This document shows, piece after piece, positions 45,520-57,178 of a stretch of DNA of 64,000 bases. Under the pieces are notes generated by a model. That model made no database searches and had not been told where the DNA came from. It worked only from the letters and a program-made list of their open reading frames with translations. Within the stretch, counting starts at the first letter, position 1. Every line of letters begins with the position of its first letter. Both the position numbers and the translations under genes were made by a program. Origin of the DNA: Prosapia bicincta (Eukaryota; Arthropoda; Insecta; Hemiptera; Cercopidae); the NCBI GenBank assembly GCA_036971475.1, contig JBAIZL010000006.1, positions 135,441,731 to 135,505,730 on the forward strand, read 5' to 3'.

Positions 45520-47840
45520 CATTTGTAGTGCTGTTTAAGAGTGATCCAACACATGCATCTGTCATATTCCCAATCTTGTAGCAACAGAATGTAATCCAAC
45601 AGAAGCATCGGTTAGACTCACTGTCACAACCCAACAGAATGTGATCCAACACATGCATCTGTCAGATTCCCAAACTTATAACAACAGAATGATATCCAAA
45701 AGAAGCATTGGTCAGATTCATTGTCACAAACCAACAGATTGTGATCCAACACTTGCATCTCTCAGATTCCCCATCTTCTAATAACAGAATGTAATCCAAG
45801 CGAAGTATTGGTTAGATTCACTGTCACAAACCAACAGATTGTGATCCAACACATGCATCTGTCAGATTTCCCATCTTGTAGCAACAGAATGTAATCCAAC
45901 TGAAGGATCTGTCTGATTTTCCATCTTGTAGAAAAAGAATGTAATCCAAGACAAGTATCGGTTAGATTCACTGACACAAACCAACAGAATGTGATCCAAC
46001 ACATGCATCTGTCAGATTCCCCATGTTGTTGCAACAGAATGTAATCCAAGACAAGTATCGGTTAGATTCACTGACACAAACCAACAGAATGTGATCCAAC
46101 ACATGCATCTGTCAGATTCCCCATGTTGTTGCAACAGAATGTAATCCAAGACAAGTATCGGTTAGATTCACTGACACAAACCAACAGAATGTGATCCAAC
46201 ACATGCATCTGTCAGATTCCCCATGTTGTTGCAACAGAATGTAATCCAAGAGAAGCATCGGTTAGATACACTGTCACAAACCAACAGAATGTGATCCAAC
46301 ACATGCATCTGTCAGATTCCCCATGTTGTTGCAACAGAATGTAATCCAAGAGAAGCATCGGTTAGATACACTGTCACAAACTAACAGAATGTGATCCAAC
46401 ACATGCATCTGTCAGATTCCCCATGTTGTTGCAACAGAATGTAATCCAAGAGAAGCATCGGTTAGATACACTGTCACAAACCAACAGAATGTGATCCAAC
46501 ACATGCATCTGTCAGATTCCCCATATTGTTGCAACAGAATGTAATCCAAGAGAAGCATCGGTTAGATACACTGTCACAAACCAACAGAATGTGATCCAAC
46601 ACATGCATCTGTCAGATTCCCCATGTTGTTGCAACAGAATGTAATCCAAGAGAAGCATCGGTTAGATACACTGTCACAAACCAACAGAATGTGATCCAAC
46701 ACATGCATCTGTCAGATTCCCCATGTTGTTGCAACAGAATGTAATCCAAGAGAAGCATCGGTTAGATACACTGTCACAAACTAACAGAATGTGATCCAAC
46801 ACATGCGTCTGTCTGTTTCCCCATTTTGTAGCAACAGATTGTAACCAAGAAAAGCATCAGATAGATACACCATCACAAACCAACAGAATGTGATCAAACA
46901 CATGCAATTGTCAGTTTCCCCATTATATAGTAACAGAGTTTAATCCAACAGAAGCGTCGGTCGGATTTATTCTTACAAACCAATATAATATGATCCAACA
47001 CATGCATTTGTCAGATTCCCCATCTTGTAGCAACTGAATTAAATCCAAGAGCAGCATCAGTTAGATTCACTGTCACAAACCAACATAATTTCATCCAAAC
47101 CTGCATCTGTCAGATTCTCCATCTTATAACAACAGATTGTAATCCAACAGAAGCATCGGTTAGATTCACTGTCACAAACCAACAGAATGTGACCCAACAC
47201 ATGCATCTTTCATATTCCCCATCTTGTAGCAACAGAATGTAATCCAACAAAAGCTTTGTTTAGATTCACTGTCACAAACCAACAGAATATGATCCAACGC
47301 ATGCATCTGTCAGATTCCCCATCTTGTAGCAACAGAATGTAATCCATCAGAAGCATGCATTAGATTAACTGTCACAAACCAACAGAATGTGACCCAACAC
47401 ATGCATCTTTCATATTCCCCATCTTGTAGCAACAGAATGTAATCCAACAAAAGCTTTGTTTAGATTCACTGTCACAAACCAACAGAATATGATCCAACGC
47501 ATGCATCTGTCAGATTCCCCATCTTGTAGCAACAGAATGTAATCCATCAGAAGCATGCATTAGATTAACTGTCACAAACCAACACAATGTGATCCAACAC
47601 ATTCATCTGTCAGATTCACTGTCGCAAACCAACAGAATTTGATCCAACACATGCATCTGTCAGATTCTATATCTTGAACACACAACAGAATATAAACCAA
47701 CAAAAGCATTGGTTAGGTTCACTGTCACAAACTTACAGAATGTGATTTAACAGAGGCATCCGTCACAAAGCAACAGATTGTGATACAACACTCAATCTCA
47801 ATGTCACAAAGCAACCGAATACATCTCAACTGTCACATAG
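45520..47840. repeat. 100-bp dimeric satellite (2 x 50 bp)
   Basis: About 23 units of 100 bp, each made of two diverged 50-bp halves: one with GTAATCCAA and CATCGGTTAGAT, the other with GTGATCCAACACATGCATCT. Both halves end AACAGAAT. Units at 46000-46800 are almost identical to each other, while those at the edges are diverged and lose or gain half units. A 180-bp block is repeated exactly near 47170-47350 and 47370-47550. Confidence 0.93.
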
Positions 47841-48435
47841 ATATTTAAGGTATTAAAAAAAGAATTTGAATGTATTTGCCAAAATCAATGAAATGGCAAA
47901 AATGGTAAATATTTTCCTCCATACAGTTTTACATTCAGGACGAACAAGATATAACATACTGAACAACATATCTCTTAATACGGTTTGTGATATATACATA
48001 GTTTTATTGCAGTATTTAAAACCTTTTACCACCTTAATTTTAAACATGAATCACTCTAAAATCAATCAATAAATTCAATTTGAGACACCACGGGAATCTA
48101 TGATACATTCTGTGTTATAAAAGGTATTTAAATTAGAATACTATTTTTTTGAAGAAATTCATCAAAACCAATATTTTGGTATGCTTTTCATTCTTCTTTT
48201 CGGGCAAATAGTTTAAAAACATTTTCCTCTATACAATATCACATTCAGGATATACTCAGCAACACACCTCTTGCAGTTTTTTAAAGTAAACAGTTTTGGT
48301 GCAGTATTTAGCTCTAACTTTAAACATGGATAACTCTTGAAGTACAAACAATTATTAAAATCTATGACACCACACAAATTTAATGTAGGATCTGTGTTAT
48401 ATATCGTATTTAACACGCTCATTTCGACATTCGAG
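47841..48435. repeat. Diverged dispersed repeat, two copies
   Basis: Copies at about 47880-48130 and 48200-48420 share 'attttcctc.atacag', 'ttacattcagga', 'gcagtatttaa', 'aacatg.at.actct' and 'ctatga.ac'. A third copy lies at 49300-49500. No coding signal. Confidence 0.6.
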
Positions 48436-48439
48436 CTTT

Positions 48440-49060
48440 CTTCAGTAGTGATGATTTCGGGCTATTCTAATGAATTGATTGGCTCTTAGTTTCTGGGTCA
48501 TAGGTAAAAAACCATGATTCTTCACATGTAATGACTCTCCAGCAGTTTAGGATTCTTGATGTTTCTCAAGACGTCAAAGCAAATTTCTTATTGTAAGTAT
48601 AGGTTTTTGGACACCATTTTAGCACGCACTTTCCTCATGTTGAAATGACTCCTTATTTATATATACAGTTTCTGCCAATGCATGAATACTTAACTGGTGA
48701 TCTTGACGCATAAGATTTATGATTTTCTTAATGGTTTTATCAGTTTTTTCAAGTTGATAGCAATCCTGACCGTGGATCATTCTCAACATCTTCCCGTCCT
48801 TAAAAACGTTTATACTACTCAAAACCCATGCACGTGACATACATTCTTCCCCATACACTTATTGTAAGAGAAAATAGGTCTTTGTGGCAGATTTACCAAA
48901 ATTCACTAAGAATTTCAAGTTCCAACATTGCTCAATCAAAACACGTATCACTTTTCCAACAAGCGAGAAAACACAATGCGACACTAACAAAGGCTGTAGC
49001 CCGACTGAGCAAGCTAAGGTCGTTCTACTGGCTGGGATGTGGAGAGGGATGTCAAGGGAA
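48440..49060 (-). pseudogene. Mariner transposase pseudogene (second family)
   Basis: Minus strand from about 49000 reads an N-terminal helix-turn-helix remnant, then M-Y-G-E-E-C-M-S-R-A-W-V, F-K-D-G-K, then K-I-I-N-L-M-R-Q-D-H-Q-L-S-I-H-A-L-A-E (second helix-turn-helix) and, after breaks, a decayed T-C-E-E-S-W-F / Y-D-P-E-like block near 48480-48530. Frameshifts throughout. Ends were not found. Confidence 0.65.
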
Positions 49061-49099
49061 CACGACTATATGATAGGTGACCTTGAGACTTGCACAGCC

Positions 49100-50300
49100 T
49101 GTCCCACAGAGAGCCACACCTCGCATATATATTACAGGACATACAGGAGAACAAGATATACCATAATGAGCAACATACCTCTTATTGTTTAGGTAATATA
49201 GAGGGTTTTCATCCGAGATTGTGAGTCCATGACTCACAGCATTGAACAATGCACTGATCTAGTGTGAAGCGCGTCTTCTGAAAAATATCAGTAAGTATTG
49301 GTTAATTTGCCAAGTAATACACAGGGTTTTTATTGCATTATTTAAAACAATTACAGCTTAAACCTTAAACACGGATAACCCTTTAAGTACAAACAATAAC
49401 ATTCGTAGCACCATACGAATCTAAAAAAGTCAGTGTTATTTAAGGTATCAAAATGAAAAGTTTATTTTTTGAAGATATCCGACAATTCCATAGCCATTTT
49501 TTACAATGTAACTAACCCTCAAGGAGCGGAACAGAAAGAACTCCATTGTTGTTGACAATATAAAGAGTGAGAAACATAATAATATACGTAATTACTTAAC
49601 TATAAGTAGACATAATAATACCAAATCGTTTTAACTCGGTCTATAAACATTTAATTTGTGATAATGCTAAACTGATTGTTGTATTTAAGCAGGACAATAT
49701 AAATTTAAGACACATTCATTCAGATCACAAAGGCACAGACCTATCATTTAAAAGTTTCATAGAACTTTGTTTGACAGCGTGGAAAGATAAAATCTATTTC
49801 AGTTTTGATTCCTTTGTAAAATTATGATGCGATTTTACACTTATATCAAAGTTTCACTGTATGCCATTAGCAACTCTACTACGGCACCAAAATTAAATTT
49901 GTGGTTTTTATTATTCTGACAAGAAGAGGTTTTTCCAGAAACTATTGTAGCTATACGAATAAGGATAAACATATATTTAATAAGCAGTGCTGGAGACATA
50001 AGAGGTTTGACTCGTACAGCAAGAGTTTACCGCCCGTAATTCTGTTAATGATCAGATCTGCCAATAGAATTTATAATGAGACATATGGATTAGTTTCATG
50101 CGGGAGTGTGAAAAGAAGCGGTGTACCTTTTGAATTAATACTATACAATGAACACATATTGAAAGGCACTGTGTAACATCCGCAAAACTATGTATGATGA
50201 TTTCAACTGCTTCCCGATTTCTTCAGTTGTATTCCGATTCTCAATCGGAGCACACACAAGTAGACCTGAACATATACCTAGCATTGTGTAGTAATCACGG
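49100..50300. other. Unrecognised sequence with small frames
   Basis: Includes the third copy of the dispersed repeat (49300-49500). The stretch 49680-50176 reads as a nearly open + frame (for example H-S-D-H-K-G-T-D-L-S-F-K-S-F-I-E-L) but matches no family I recognise; it may be a decayed transposon. Confidence 0.3.
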
Positions 50301-50489
50301 AAAGAACAATACCTATAATGGGTCCTATAAAGACCTACAAGCTTATTAGCCGAGTAAAAAACTGTGTGAACATTAGTTACAATGTGAAATAATATCCTAG
50401 GCCTCCGTCACTACCATTACGCAGTAGAGATAAATTTTACAAGTTTGTAAATAAGAAAGACAAACTTTGTTTGTCTAAGCGTTGTAACA

Positions 50490-51870
50490 ACTTCAAACAA
50501 CTGCCCTAACAAAACTTCAACAATGGGCAAATGAAAACACTATGGCAATTAATCATTCAAAGACTACATTCCGATTCTCTCTGTCCACCAAGCGCCAACA
50601 TATAATCTTAAAATACAGAGACAATGTCCTTGAAGAACATGACATCTGCAAATACTTGGGGCTCTCGATTGACACAAAAACTTACTTGGAGGCCGCATAT
50701 AGAGGACTGTGCACAAAGAGCTATCAAGGGCTCAAAAATATTAAAACTACTTATGGCCACTACTTGGGGTGCAAACCAAGACGTCCTTAATGCGGCTTAC
50801 AAAAGTGATGTCAGGCCAATCCTTTAATACAGAGCTGAAGCAACTATCACCTTATTAAGTGCAAATTAGAGGTTGCCCAGAACACCGCTCTTCCAGCTAA
50901 ACAGGGGCTCCCAAATCAACCCCTATCACAGCGAAGGAGGCCCAAACCCAAATAAAATCAATTTAGCAAACCAGAAGAAGCAAACTAATACTCAATTTCT
51001 GGAAGAGAAATAAGAGAACATATAGTCATTGTTGGTCAAACTACAAGACACACAACTAAACTAAAAATCCCCAAAACCCCACTATCAGTGTAAAACAATC
51101 AGCTACTACTCTAAAACTGCAAAATCACCATGCTTCGAAAAGTCAATCAAATCCCTCAGAACTAAGGGCAGCAGCCCTGGAATCTATTAATTCCAACTTC
51201 GCACCAGATGACTGGCTACACATCTACACTGATGGATCGTCGGCAAATGGTGGGACAGGAGGGAGCTGGGTTCCACGCAGACTATTTGAGGGTACTGTGG
51301 CCACTGTCAGTAACCAAAGTAATTATGATGGAAAAGTTAGAGCTATCTCGGCAGCATCCACTGAACTCTCAAAAATCAAAAGGGTCTTTAAGGCTGTATT
51401 TCTTGTGCACTCCATGGCCACAATACAAGGCGTCACTAGCAACAGACAAGTGAAATGCCACCGAACACTCTCCTGCAGAAAACAACTAGACTCCCTTCAG
51501 AAAAAAGGTTAGCAAATACACATTCAATGGGTGCCAAACCGTGTGAATATAGAAGAAAGCAAACACTCTCGCCAAACAAAATGCAGCTTTACCACACAGC
51601 CACTTACCTCAACCTCTTTTCAGTCAATGAAAATCCAAATAAACTCAACTCTGAATCACAGCACGAGAGAAAACCTCATCAGGGCCTCTCACAACAGAAG
51701 TTGGGCTACAATTGTCACCGAGGGACCAATAAACTGTAGCCTTTCCCGCCACACAGCTGTAGCACTAATATGCCTGGCTACTGACCACGACTACCTGGCA
51801 GCACTCCTCCACAGAATTCATGTCCTCCCGTTGCCAGATTGCGTGTTATGAAGAAATGGAAACATGAATG
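50490..51870 (+). pseudogene. LINE remnant: RT 3' part and RNase H
   Basis: From about 50510, shifting between frames: Q-W-A-N-E-N-T-M-A-I-N-H-S-K-T and K-Y-L-G-L-S-I-D (end of the RT domain); then at 51215 H-I-Y-T-D-G-S-S-A-N-G-G-T-G-G-S-W-V (first RNase H Asp region) with W-V-P-N-R-V-N-I-E-E near 51530. Last, near 51770, L-A-T-D-H-D-Y-L-A-A-L-L-H-R-I and L-P-D-C-V-L, the tail of insect LINEs that carry RNase H. 5'-truncated, many frame breaks. Confidence 0.75.
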
Positions 51871-52384
51871 CAGACCACCTGCCAACCAGAGATTGTACTT
51901 ATACAATCGAGAGACCCTTTCTTCATTGTCCTCTTGATCTGGTATATAGGATATATAGATATAAGATAGGATTGACTACAACATACTTTTGGGAAAGAAC
52001 TTTTAAACAGTAACTTGTGTAGCCATAGTAATGTATTTATTAATCAACATCTTTAAATCATTGTTGGTTTTTTAAAACAAGTACAATGAGATAAGATTCC
52101 TTACAACATACACTTGAGAAATATGTTTGAACGTACATTTAGGAAAGATCTGTATTACTTTTATTTGTATCTATCATTGAATTTTGATATTATTAAATTA
52201 CCTTTTTTCAAAATTTGCATCCATCATTTTCCTTCTTTGGTCTTATATATTATGTATACGGATGGATATATAATTAGTTACTAACATGTACCACTACTGA
52301 TGATGAAAACTTAAATGAATATATTTACCATAATTTTCCAATTTTTAAGAAAATATGTCTTAAAATGTACCATTAATAGACATA
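51871..52384. other. Intergenic sequence, nothing recognised
   Basis: AT-rich; no coding signal. Confidence 0.45.
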
Positions 52385-52565
52385 TTAATATTTATTAACT
52401 TTGAAATTACATGCAACCAGACTTTTTATTATTATAAGTTGTTAAATTGTTAATTTACACTTGAAGGTAATGTTTTTGTCTAACGACTTCTGCCGCTAGT
52501 TGTGCTTTTCGGTTATAATTAATAAAATGTCTGGTTGCACGTAATTTCAAATGTAATAAGTATTG
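52385..52565. repeat. Small inverted-repeat element
   Basis: About 50-bp inverted ends ('actttgaaattacatgcaac' and its inverse near 52530-52550) around a 75-bp centre. Non-coding, MITE-like. Superfamily not decidable. Confidence 0.55.
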
Positions 52566-53179
52566 AACAACAAATTTTTGAAATATTGATTTTGTTTTTT
52601 TACATATAATTTCTTAACTTTTATTATTAATATAATAATTTGTATAAATGGTTTATTTATCCAAGACGTTTAATATCATTTTTGACCAGTATATAAAATA
52701 ACAAGTTTTAAGAGTCTAAATTAACAACCATTTCTAGTGTATTAACATAATGAAGAAAGGGGATTAATACAGGCACATCACTCACTCTATGCTAATTAGC
52801 AGTCCACTAGCATTTGCTTCTTATCTGTTATTGGGTTTTTATGTATTTTATTTCTTCATAATTAAATTCTTATATATTATTTAATTATATTTTATTTTTG
52901 TTTATTTTATAACCTGTTATTTAATACTATAATTTCTTACTTTTAAATGATATTAATACTGAGCTTATGGAAAACATTGGTCACAATTGGGGTACAGATT
53001 ATTAAGCTGTATCTGCAATATGGGCATTGGGTGCCCAGCCTATACAGTAGCAAATTATTTCTGTACATTTGAAAGCATCAGTTTTTATTATAATAGTTAC
53101 AATTGTATGTATATAATATACTCACCTTCATTTCTGTTAGGAATATTTCTATATATTTGAGTACATTTTTCTGTCTTTC
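52566..53179. other. Intergenic sequence, nothing recognised
   Basis: AT-rich; no coding or repeat structure noticed. Confidence 0.4.
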
Positions 53180-53660
53180 CTCTCATTACAACATTTTCTT
53201 CTGTTGCGCGTTTTGGAATAACTATATTTTCAAAACTTAAATCTTACTGTTCGCCTAAACTTTGAGTTTCTCTTAATATACTGTTAACCACGCCCTCACA
53301 CTTGCAGAATTCGCTTCCTATTGGTGCACGTCTACTTTTGCTCCTCGCATCCAACTACTTAATAATTTAAAACTTTTAATATAATGTTTGACTGTGTATT
53401 TATTTGTTTGTTTATTACATTTTCCATATTTTTACTTTCCTTTATAAATTTCTAAAATATTTAATCGATTATATTCAAATATTTGGAAATTGAAACCTGA
53501 AATTATTAAGTAGTTAGACGCGAAGAGCAAGACTAGGCATGCACTAATAGGAAGCGAGGCTAATATTATATAAAAACAAACTTAAAGTTTAGGCGAACAG
53601 TACGATTAAAGTTTTGAAAATGAAGTCATTCCGAAACGCGCAACAGAAGAAAATATTGTA
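53180..53660. repeat. Palindrome eta with degenerate hammerhead-like arms
   Basis: Arms about 53190-53370 and 53505-53655. Motifs: minus 53203-53236 and plus 53611-53644, reading GUU, UUGAAAA, U, short stem II, GAAA (plus) or AAAA (minus), CGCG, C, AAC. Stem I GUU/AAC pairs, and 3-8 is again U-A, but the U of the NUH triplet is absent in both arms. Probably inactive. Confidence 0.5.
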
Positions 53661-53929
53661 TATTTTAAGAAATCAGTTAAATGATATAATGACTGACCCC
53701 CTGTCCATCAGTCCTGTTATTGACAATATTGACATGATTCACAATCCATATCTCATTTATACCTTCTAAAAATGTATACAGTAAATGTTTGTATATCTAG
53801 TTGTTCACACGACTACTGCAAAGTAGTGCACTGTTTATTTCTATATTTTCATATATGCTTATATGATTTCAGTGTGATTTTACGTTCTTTAATTTTTTAA
53901 GGGTGTCACTTGAATTTTCAAAGTGTAGC

Positions 53930-56900
53930 AAGATGTCAGAATCTCAAAAGAATTTAAGTCTTGAAAAACTTGACATGTTAGATCGATACAGTAACTAGCC
54001 AAAAACCAGACAAAGAAACGCTGCTTCTAAACTAGGCGTTTCACAATATCTTATGTAAAATTTTGAAGAACAAAGACTCCATCTTGTCATTATCAAAGTG
54101 TAATGAAAATGTTGACGGCAAAAGAAATCATTCCGGAAAAAGGGTATCAGCTTTTAAACTATACTTTAAAAATGTTAGCAAAAAGATGCTCAAGCTGATG
54201 GGCCTATTAAAAAACCGAGGATCTTAAAAAAAAAAGAAAACAGGATTTTGAAGCCGCAGATGAATGGTTCAATCGAAGGAAGAAAAGAGAAAATATTGTT
54301 TATATTAAAACATGTGGTGAAAACAAAGGTGCTGATTTTGTTGGAGCTGAAGACTGCTTACAAACCTAATGGCCAAATATTTTGGCTGAGCATTATCCTA
54401 GCTGCATAGGATACAACACAGATTAGTGATAGGTCGATTCCACAGATTCTGGACACTAGAACCGGAATCCAAAAATCGATCCAAATACTCCAATTCCGGC
54501 GTTTACACATTTAGCAGTAAATATTCATTGCTTTAACATAATGTAGTGTTAGTCAGGTTTTCCTTGTGATGCATTTTTTGCGTAGCAGGAGCCTGTTTTC
54601 ACCCAATTAAATTGACAGGAACGTGAAATGTGTTACGCAGCCGAAAAGTGATTTCCTACATCAGCGTATCGATCAGTTGGCGTACAGACAATGTCTAGGG
54701 TGTTGAAATGACTCAAAGTTTTAAGAAAAAGAAAATTATAGTAATGCTTATTCTTAAACATACGATGGATGAAGATGAAGAAAAATTCTATATTTTTCGG
54801 AAATATACAAAAGAAAAGATCATAGTTATTTGTATGAAAACATAGCTGACAGTAACAATAGGGTTTTTAAAATTTTATTGAATAGCCATATCACTGACAT
54901 GAAATTTAAAAGATATTAGATTGATGTGTAAAAAGTTCACATAGTCTACATTTTTAACCTTGTAGAAGAGGACTTGAGCACTTCCTGGTGCAATAGACAT
55001 CTTTTAAAGTATTCCTCTCTTCTTTTTTTTCAAATATTTATCAAGTGAATTATTTTTTTGGTTTTTTTAATCTTAAGGTAATGATACTATACCATCAGAG
55101 ACTTAACTTTCCGGGAATGGAGCCATTTGTTCACCAAGTGTTTGGAGAGATGAATCATGGCAAAATAATTGCTCAGACATTTACTTGTTTTGAGCACGCT
55201 CCTTATTTCCTTCCAAATCAGCAAAGTCAGTTTCTGCAGTCATAGTTGATGGTTCATTGTTGGATGTGGCCAGAACGTTAGAAAATATTCTCTTTAATCT
55301 TCCACTACATCTAAAAATTCTAACATTTCCCAGTAAATAGCTCTCTTCTTTTAAGCAGCACTTCTTGTTGAAACCTTTTCTTCTTATCTCCCTCTCATAG
55401 TGATCTCTCTCACTTTTCTACCATTTCTTGCACTCGCCTCATGCAATAGTTAAACACGAATCCAGTAATAAAGTCAAAGTCCTATAAAAATCCTAAACAA
55501 AACTTCACACAAAGACAGCTAACATGCAGCATGCGGCGCAATAAACTCCTCTCCGAGCAGTCAGGCGAACGCGCCACGTATATTGCGTCAGAGTAGAACG
55601 TGATATGCTCGCTAGGAAAACAGTTCAATTAAAAATATGCAGGCGGAATAGGTCAATCAACACGCTGAGTGTAACATGTCGTCCAAGGTGCAAAAAACGT
55701 GTCGCTAGGGAAAACGTACCTTTACACATCGGGCAGTGAAATATCAATCTCTGCTCTAATATAATGTTGCATTTACATATCAAGCGCTAAAATATTCGTC
55801 GCTTAAATCGTAAAATATCATAGTATCACGTTTACACAACAGGCAGTAAAATATCTATTGCGACTCTAACATAATATGGTGTTTACATAACGGGAGGAAT
55901 ATCTGTCACCACTCTTAACATAATGTCAAGTTAGTGCAAAATCAAGGTTGTAAGGCCGGCACTATAACAACTTTTTGTAAATGTTATCTCTTTTAAAGTG
56001 TCATACAAAATAACACTTTCTCTTTTCAATTGGGTTGGTGATTGTAGTATTTGGAATTGAGAATCGGGAACCGCTTTCTTGGTATCAGATTTGGTAAAAT
56101 TTTGGAATCAACCCATCCCTACTATCATGCTTTACCTAAACATGTTTATGTATTCAAAAATGAAAATGCTAGTGGCTGTAAAATATGTAAACAACATATA
56201 ACTGTTTTGGGTTGTCATAACATGGTTGGACAAAAATAAAAGCTTCTAATCATCAGTAAATCTAAAAATTCGTTTTGGTTTTTCAAGCCATCAAAAAGCT
56301 ACCGGTTGAATATCATTCAAACTTTAGCTTGGATGCCATCAAAAGTTTTTAATGGATAGTAATTTAGTCAATGGGATACTAGGCTGAAACATATCAAGGC
56401 TATTTACCTTCCGGCTATGTAAGCAAAGCATAATTAAAACTGAAAACTTTTTACTAACGAGAGATGCATGCTAGCATAACAGAAAATATGGATGAATTTC
56501 AAATTCAAACCCTTATCTCAAACGAATTGGCTAAAATACTTCTTTACTCAATGCTATTCATCTTGTAGCAAAATCTAAATTGCTTTAGAAAATGTGGGTA
56601 TTTATTTCAAAGAAAATGAAGGTCAAGTAACATCTGAGGAAGAGTCAAAAGAGAGTTTGAAGCGTTTTGATTTTTTTTAAAGAGAATACACTGGGTGGAT
56701 GTAAGTTGGTGATAGCATTGAAACAGCAACAGGAGTAACTGAAGACAACATTTGTAAGGCAAATATTAATCAAAAATATGTACCGCAACGATCTAATCAG
56801 GGAGTTCAACAAACATGAATATGAACAATATTTTACTGTAAGATAACAGAGGAAGATCATATTGAGGAATTCTTTGTAAAAAAAAGTTATTGCTTGTTGT

Positions 56901-56950
56901 ATCATTCAGTGTTTGTTATCACACCAATTTTGTTTTCTTCAGTTTTAGTT
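53930..56950 (+). pseudogene. Tigger/pogo copy 1, split by a hAT element
   Basis: A CENP-B-like transposase starting M-S-E-S-Q-K near 53934, with N-A-A-S-K-L-G-V-S (helix-turn-helix) and A-D-E-W-F-N-R and G-A-D-F-V-G-A-E-D pieces to Y-N-T-D at 54425 (first catalytic Asp region). After the hAT insertion it resumes at 56130 with Y-Y-H-A-L-P-K-H-V-Y-V-F-K-N-E-N-A-S-G and I-T-V-L-G-C-H-N-M-V-G, then I-G-K-S-K-N-x-R-F-G-F-S. The rest to about 56900 is heavily shifted. The 3' tail 'caccaattttgttttcttca' is shared with copy 2. Confidence 0.7.
54425..56134. mobile_element. Non-autonomous hAT element inserted in Tigger copy 1
   Basis: Ends are inverted: TAGTGATAGGTCGATTCC on the left and, complemented, TAGGGATGGGTTGATTCC on the right, a hAT-type terminus. 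Subterminal direct repeats of about 50 bp (GTTTACACA..GCAGTAAATAT) occur once at 54500 and four times at 55725-55925, as is usual in hAT elements. No transposase was recognised; the frame at 55045-55245 has no motif. No clear 8-bp target duplication was found; sequence at the junction seems altered. Confidence 0.6.
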
Positions 56951-57178
56951 ATTCCATTCTTTAAATAAAAATAAAACATCAGTCAGACAAATGATTACCA
57001 TGTTTGGTTTTTCGCCTGTAAACAAATTGTAATCAAATATGATTCTGAGAAATATGATTGTTCTTAATGGATTTGTGCGATTTACTGTAGTTCTGGTTTA
57101 CAGTACTGTATCTTTTTACAACACTAGTGATAGTTTCACAGCATAAAATTAATTTACTGTATTTTTGAAATTTCAATA

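Noticed and set aside
52290..52330. CUGAUGAUGAAAAC as another hammerhead core
   Set aside because: No stem II between core and GAAA, no stem I partner, no palindrome.
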